Below are positions 31,801-34,635 of a DNA stretch of 34,635 nt, in pieces. The notes under the pieces were generated by a model. The model had not been told where the DNA came from, ran no database searches, and saw nothing but the letters and a program-made list of their open reading frames with translations. The stretch comes from JAZGER01 sp036480335. GTDB taxonomy: Bacteria > Pseudomonadota > Gammaproteobacteria > DSM-19610. The position numbers and the translations under genes were made by a program. The stretch spans positions 1 to 34,635 of the forward strand of contig JAZGGH010000056.1 of assembly GCA_036480335.1 (NCBI GenBank), in the 5' to 3' direction. How positions within the stretch are numbered: position 1 is the first letter of the stretch; each line of letters starts with the position of its first letter.

Positions 31801-31977
31801 CCACTGATATTCTTCTCCACCGGACAGACCCGTTTTCTGGCGCCCATGGCAGTCAGTCTGGGATTCGGGCTGGTGTTCGCAACCGCGTTGATCTTGATAA
31901 TCGTACCGTGCTTTTACCTGATTGCCGATGATTTGCGTCGTTTTAGCCACAATACATTCAGGAAACGTCATGACTGA
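28852..31977 (+). CDS. RND superfamily efflux permease (AcrB/MexF-like fold)
   Basis: The 1041-residue inner membrane pump has the usual plan of two six-helix halves with large periplasmic loops. TM4 carries the proton-relay pair D396-D397 in GMIVDDAIIVNEN. The TM10 lysine of AcrB-type drug pumps is replaced by Asn937-Asp938 in GIIVNDSLILVDF, as in a branch of RND proteins of unclear substrate. The ATG at 28852 is chosen because the conserved MGLIRFSIRNPLITN starts there; the frame is open to 28828. It overlaps amgK by 8 bases. The adaptor upstream is its likely partner. Confidence 0.95.
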   Translation: MGLIRFSIRNPLITNLSLILVVIMGVLAWRSMPQEMFPVVELDMVRVTTVFEGASPEEVEAQITITLEEQFDGLADIDVMTSTSSEGVSSILLKLKSGANVEQFLRDLQQQLDQTTDLPELAEEPQMVRLETRFPVISMSLYGEASRSYLYELADDVKRDLQQLPGVASVGIAGDRSWELWVEVDPQQLSARGVSLQTIIRAIRANLKDLPGGSIKAREGDILLRGKGVVPTPEAVGQVVVRRVENGGLLRLADVAKVNMRLEEVKTLGRFNGAGSVNLTITKTAAASTIQVSRDVRAFAKSLASEVPASIRIGLFSDLSVYVETRLNTVKSSGLVGLTLVLLSLYVFLNFRIALITAMGIPVSFLVAVLIIYYLGYTINMVSLFAFLIALGMIVDDAIIVNENIYRHMEAGMDRLQAAEQGSREVFWPVMASTSTTIAAFLPMFAIGGTMGAFIQVIPVVVSAALLGSLWEAFGVLPSHAAEMLHAEPRKPDRQWINWSALLERYLRILRGAIQHRYFVSTVLLLVMLFSVSYAATRLPFQMFDEADIGQFFINVEAPSTYSIDDSEALAKRIEQVLLAAIKEDELDTLLTNVGVTFVDFNRFRLASNYMQFIIDLDKPKPKGFIERFVSPLTSLRFSWEGSRTSSTEDVINRARAALESIPGIQRLSILRPQGGPVGADIEVGVTGEDVTQLLRQATVIRDYLKQLPGVHDVRQNLDVGKLEYRYSLNERGRALGINQQQLADAVRTGFLGLEAVQVTHGDERIPVRVIYPDEVRSSSSLKTLPVTLDDGRIVYLGDVADIQQGRGLNAIERRDNQRLAVITAEVDDRETTSLEVTELIEEEFGEEESGYSLLFLGEKKEAADSMKDMKSAMIIALAIIFFILASLFKSLLDPFVVMLAIPFGMIGVIFGHMLFNYHLQFLSMVGFLALTGIIVNDSLILVDFIKRLRANGMERMQAVVESGRVRIRPILLTTITTFLGISPLIFFSTGQTRFLAPMAVSLGFGLVFATALILIIVPCFYLIADDLRRFSHNTFRKRHD

Positions 31978-32986
31978 GACTGATCGGCTTATTGATCTGA
32001 AAACCTGGCTGGCAACTTTGCCAGGATTCGCTAACTGTTCGCTAGAGCCGGCTTCTGCGGACGCCAGTTTCCGCCGTTACTTTAGAGTTTGGAAGAATGA
32101 GGGAGTTCAGAAAAACGGACAAACGTATATTGTCATGGACGCGCCGCCGGATAAGGAAAATAGTCAGCCTTTTATTAACATAGCGAATGCATTCAGGGAT
32201 ATTGGTCTGAATACGCCTGAAATACTGCAACAGGATCTGGCACAGGGTTTTCTGTTATTAAGTGATTTGGGGCAGCAGGTTTATCTGTCAGCATTGAATG
32301 ACGATAGTGTTGAGCATCTCTATGCTAATGCTATGGGTGCGTTGGCTACTCTACAATCCAGTGGTCAGGCTGCTGGATTGCCAGAGTATGATCATGATTT
32401 ATTGATGTCGGAGATGGCGCTTTTCCCTGATTGGTTATTGACCCAGCATTGTCAGATACAATTAACAGATGCACAGTGTGAGAGTCTGCATGTAGCTTTT
32501 GAATTGCTGGCAAAAAATGCCTTGCAGCAACCCCAGGTCTGCGTTCATCGCGATTACCATTCCCGTAATCTGATGGTTTATCCATCGCATAATCCTGGCA
32601 TTCTGGACTTTCAGGATGCGGTTGTCGGTGCTTTCACCTATGACCTTGTGTCATTATTGCGTGATTGTTATATCGCCTGGCCGCAAGAAAAAGTGATCGA
32701 CTGGGCGCTGGGCTACAGGGCGTTAGCTGATGAGTCGGGTATCATCCCTGCGGGTGATATTTCGGAACAGCAGTTTCTGCGCTGGTTTGATCTGATGGGT
32801 GTGCAGCGGCACCTGAAGGCGGCAGGCATTTTTGCTCGCCTGAAGCACCGTGACCGGAAAGACGGCTACCTGAAAGATATTCCGCGCACTCTGAATTATG
32901 TCATCGAAGTCAGTCGGCGTTATCCGGAGCTGGCTGAACTGGGCGAGCTGGCTAGCACTGTCAGGATTGGACAGCTTGCCGTATGA
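31970..32986 (+). CDS. amgK: N-acetylmuramate/N-acetylglucosamine anomeric kinase
   Basis: The 338-residue phosphotransferase of the APH/choline kinase fold has the catalytic loop HRDYHSRN (193-200, Asp195) and the metal-binding LDFQDA (212-217). An N-terminal segment around SADASFRRYFRV is typical of AmgK. It phosphorylates MurNAc at C1 in the peptidoglycan recycling route that bypasses MurA and gives intrinsic fosfomycin tolerance in Pseudomonas. The ATG overlaps the RND permease stop by 8 bases. It is followed by murU with an ATGA overlap, the same pair as in Pseudomonas. The pathway role is inferred from family and neighbour. Confidence 0.92.
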   Translation: MTETDRLIDLKTWLATLPGFANCSLEPASADASFRRYFRVWKNEGVQKNGQTYIVMDAPPDKENSQPFINIANAFRDIGLNTPEILQQDLAQGFLLLSDLGQQVYLSALNDDSVEHLYANAMGALATLQSSGQAAGLPEYDHDLLMSEMALFPDWLLTQHCQIQLTDAQCESLHVAFELLAKNALQQPQVCVHRDYHSRNLMVYPSHNPGILDFQDAVVGAFTYDLVSLLRDCYIAWPQEKVIDWALGYRALADESGIIPAGDISEQQFLRWFDLMGVQRHLKAAGIFARLKHRDRKDGYLKDIPRTLNYVIEVSRRYPELAELGELASTVRIGQLAV

Positions 32987-33645
32987 AGGCCATGATTCTT
33001 GCCGCCGGACGTGGCAAGCGCATGCGACCCCTGACTGATCAGACACCCAAACCGTTGCTCGATGTTGGCGGCAAAAAGCTGATTGAATATCATATTCAAG
33101 CGCTGGCCAGAGCAGGTATCCACGAACTGGTAATCAACACCGCCTGGCTGGGTGAGCAAATACAGCGCTATCTAGGTAACGGTCATCAATACGATGTCAG
33201 TATCCGTTATTCACCGGAATCCGATGGTGCACTGGAAACTGCTGGAGGCATTGCCAGAGCCTTACCGTTGCTTGGCGATCAGGCATTTATTGTCGTCAAC
33301 GGAGATATCTGGACAGACTTTGATTTTTCATCTTTGCAGCCACCGACAGGTCTGGCGCAGCTTGTACTGGTAGACAATCCGGCTCATCATCCAGAAGGCG
33401 ATTTTTCCCTGCAGCAAAAACAGCTTGAAGCCGGGGGTAAAGCCAGGCTGACTTTTAGCGGCATCGGTGTTTACCAACCTGGATTGTTTGAAAACCTGCC
33501 TGCACAACGTTATCCGCTCGGGCCACTGTTACGCAATGCTATGCAAAGGCAGGAGGTTACGGGTATTCATCACACTGGGCAATGGTTTGATATTGGAACC
33601 GTAGAACGATTGGCGCAGCTGGAGCGGTTGTTGAACAGTAATTAA
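32983..33645 (+). CDS. murU: N-acetylmuramate alpha-1-phosphate uridylyltransferase
   Basis: The 220-residue nucleotidyltransferase starts MKAMILAAGRGKRMRPLTDQ, with TPKPLLDVGGKKLIEYHI after it, the sugar-1-phosphate nucleotidyltransferase signature. VNGDIWTDFDF near residue 105 supplies the metal-binding acid. It makes UDP-MurNAc from the AmgK product, so the two genes form a recycling pair. The start overlaps amgK (ATGA). Its stop overlaps the convergent DUF1415 gene by four bases. Confidence 0.93.
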   Translation: MKAMILAAGRGKRMRPLTDQTPKPLLDVGGKKLIEYHIQALARAGIHELVINTAWLGEQIQRYLGNGHQYDVSIRYSPESDGALETAGGIARALPLLGDQAFIVVNGDIWTDFDFSSLQPPTGLAQLVLVDNPAHHPEGDFSLQQKQLEAGGKARLTFSGIGVYQPGLFENLPAQRYPLGPLLRNAMQRQEVTGIHHTGQWFDIGTVERLAQLERLLNSN

Positions 33646-34196
33646 CGCTGAGGCTTCTCCAGGCATGCCTGCAATAATTGCTGCATTTTTTCTTTACCCA
33701 TGCTTTTCAGTAATGCGATATTCCTTTCAGGAATAGCATCAGAATCAGGATATTGTGCGATCGCTTTTTCCAGGCTATCTTCCCTCAACAAGTGTAATAT
33801 GGGGTAAGGCGATTTATTCGTATAGTTTTCTACATCATCAGGCAGCGTATTGCTGAACTGGTAATCAGGATGAAAGCTGGCAATCTGATAAATACCGACA
33901 TAGTTTTTTTGTATCAGTAAGTGGTCAGTGTCATCCAGAAACTGATTGTAGTCGGAAAAATCACTGAGTACATTCGGGTGTATCAGCAGGGTGGTTTCAG
34001 TAGAACTGTCATTCTGCATTAACTCAAGTTCGGCTTGCAGATCCATTAATAGCTGCTCTTCACTGTTTGCATGTGAGATAGAAAATCGCAGGCTTTTTTT
34101 TATCCATTCGCGCTTTGCAAATGGGCAAAGGTTTAAGTCAATGACTATAGTCTCTACCCATAATTTCACTGCTGCTATTATTTCACTGTCGTTCAA
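33642..34196 (-). CDS. DUF1415 family protein
   Basis: The product of about 184 residues matches the DUF1415 family: ETIVIDLNLCPFAKREWIK near the N-terminus, LLIHPNVLSDFSDYNQFLD, YQIASFHPDYQF, and the C-terminal PYPILHLLREDSLEKAI. Its function is unknown. No ATG fits; a TTG at 34196 has AGGA 7 bases upstream and avoids overlapping the gene before it, so it is preferred. Another TTG at 34244 would add 16 residues and overlap that gene by 20 bases. It is convergent with murU. Confidence 0.9.
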   Translation of the reverse strand: MNDSEIIAAVKLWVETIVIDLNLCPFAKREWIKKSLRFSISHANSEEQLLMDLQAELELMQNDSSTETTLLIHPNVLSDFSDYNQFLDDTDHLLIQKNYVGIYQIASFHPDYQFSNTLPDDVENYTNKSPYPILHLLREDSLEKAIAQYPDSDAIPERNIALLKSMGKEKMQQLLQACLEKPQR

Positions 34197-34224
34197 GAGC
34201 TTATCCTGTTGCCGGTGTAATTGA

Positions 34225-34479
34225 TTAGCGAGAAAAATAGCCAATAAAATTTACCAGAACTGTGAGGAGTATTGAGCCAATAAGCATCGCTTTCCAGGGA
34301 AAGAAAATACTTACGCGAGGGCGATCAACATCTTCATGCTGTTCAATAGCGCGCCGGGCATTATCTTCAAGCTTCTTCTGTAGTTTAGCTGCCGAGTCTG
34401 GAAATAATAACGGTAAAATATTCAGTACTATGGTTAAAAGCACCGATGCTATGATTGAGTAGGTAATAAAGTTACCCAT
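34225..34479 (-). CDS. Small two-helix membrane protein of unknown function
   Basis: The 84-residue protein has one hydrophobic segment at about 5-26 (ITYSIIASVLLTIVLNILPLL) and a second at 66-80 (MLIGSILLTVLVNFIGYF). Between them lies a charged Lys/Glu/Arg linker (SAAKLQKKLEDNARRAIEQHEDVDRPRV split). The ATG at 34479 has AGGA 6 bases upstream and is chosen over longer starts up to 34572. I do not recognise a family. It lies just upstream of the DUF1415 gene and is probably co-transcribed with it. Confidence 0.65.
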   Translation of the reverse strand: MGNFITYSIIASVLLTIVLNILPLLFPDSAAKLQKKLEDNARRAIEQHEDVDRPRVSIFFPWKAMLIGSILLTVLVNFIGYFSR

Positions 34480-34539
34480 AAAAATTCCTGCTGGATCGTT
34501 TCTTCTGTAGGGCATCTCTATTAATTCACCAAAACCCAG

Positions 34540-34545
34540 TATAAT
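34540..34545 (+). promoter_or_regulatory. Candidate -10 element before the last gene
   Basis: A perfect TATAAT lies 32 bases before the ATG at 34578. No good -35 element is seen 16-18 bases upstream, so support is limited to the -10 and its position. Confidence 0.3.
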
Positions 34546-34577
34546 AGCTATCTTCCACAACGCACAGAACAAACCAC

Positions 34578-34635
34578 ATGACTCGAGATATATTTAACCC
34601 GCTTTTCGAATTACAGGACAACCGACTTGATCGAC
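34578..34635 (+). CDS. Unidentified gene, 5' end only
   Basis: Nineteen codons are present, reading MTRDIFNPLFELQDNRLDR, and the frame stays open at the window edge. No family can be assigned from so little. It is divergent from the small membrane protein gene and has a TATAAT element upstream, which supports a real start. There is no strong ribosome binding site. Confidence 0.45.
   Translation, partial: MTRDIFNPLFELQDNRLDR

Noticed and set aside
1..34635. CRISPR array, tRNA, rRNA, integrase or defence island
   Set aside because: I saw no regularly spaced direct repeats, no tRNA or rRNA sequence, and no transposase, integrase, restriction or toxin-antitoxin reading frame.

Overview
The window is a piece of a gammaproteobacterial chromosome, mostly housekeeping genes. 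The gene order (tuf, then S10, spc and alpha ribosomal operons with secY and rpoA; lptD-surA-pdxA-rsmA and apaG-apaH; amgK-murU) and the E. coli-like protein lengths support Gammaproteobacteria. Base composition is moderate, the ribosomal block looking more AT-rich than the uvrA/MFS block. I cannot name a genus; nothing seen points to an enteric bacterium or a Pseudomonas.

Layout. (1) 1-13751, + strand: the 3' end of tuf, then 28 genes in one direction from rpsJ to rplQ, closed by a strong intrinsic terminator. These encode ribosomal proteins, the SecY translocon channel and the RNA polymerase alpha subunit. (2) 13780-17797, - strand: an O-antigen ligase/polymerase-like membrane protein just downstream of uvrA. 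(3) 17879-19789, + strand: a YajR-like MFS transporter and ssb. (4) 19862-20010: a 149-bp MITE-like element with terminal inverted repeats between ssb and apaH. (5) 20016-27378, - strand: lptD-surA-pdxA-rsmA, then an unrecognised secreted-protein ORF on the opposite strand, then apaG-apaH. (6) 27379-27677: a divergent intergenic region with a repeat-like element and an inverted repeat. (7) 27678-33645, + strand: an RND efflux adaptor and permease, overlapping amgK and then murU. (8) 33642-34479, - strand: a DUF1415 protein and a two-helix membrane protein. (9) 34578-end: the start of an unidentified + strand gene.

How the genes fit together. The first 13.7 kb is the translation/secretion/transcription core. 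The second half is largely about the cell envelope: LptD inserts LPS into the outer membrane, SurA is the periplasmic chaperone for LptD and other barrels, AmgK-MurU recycle peptidoglycan sugars, the RND pair exports an unknown substrate, and the O-antigen ligase-like protein may finish or polymerise a surface glycan. UvrA and Ssb serve DNA repair and replication.

I found no CRISPR array, tRNA, rRNA, prophage or recognisable defence system, and no clearly new multi-gene system. The most unusual points are the opposite-strand ORF that splits the usual rsmA-apaG run, the RND pair between lptD and amgK with translational overlap, the RND permease lacking the usual TM10 lysine, the four-cysteine form of ribosomal protein S4, and two mobile-like repeats.
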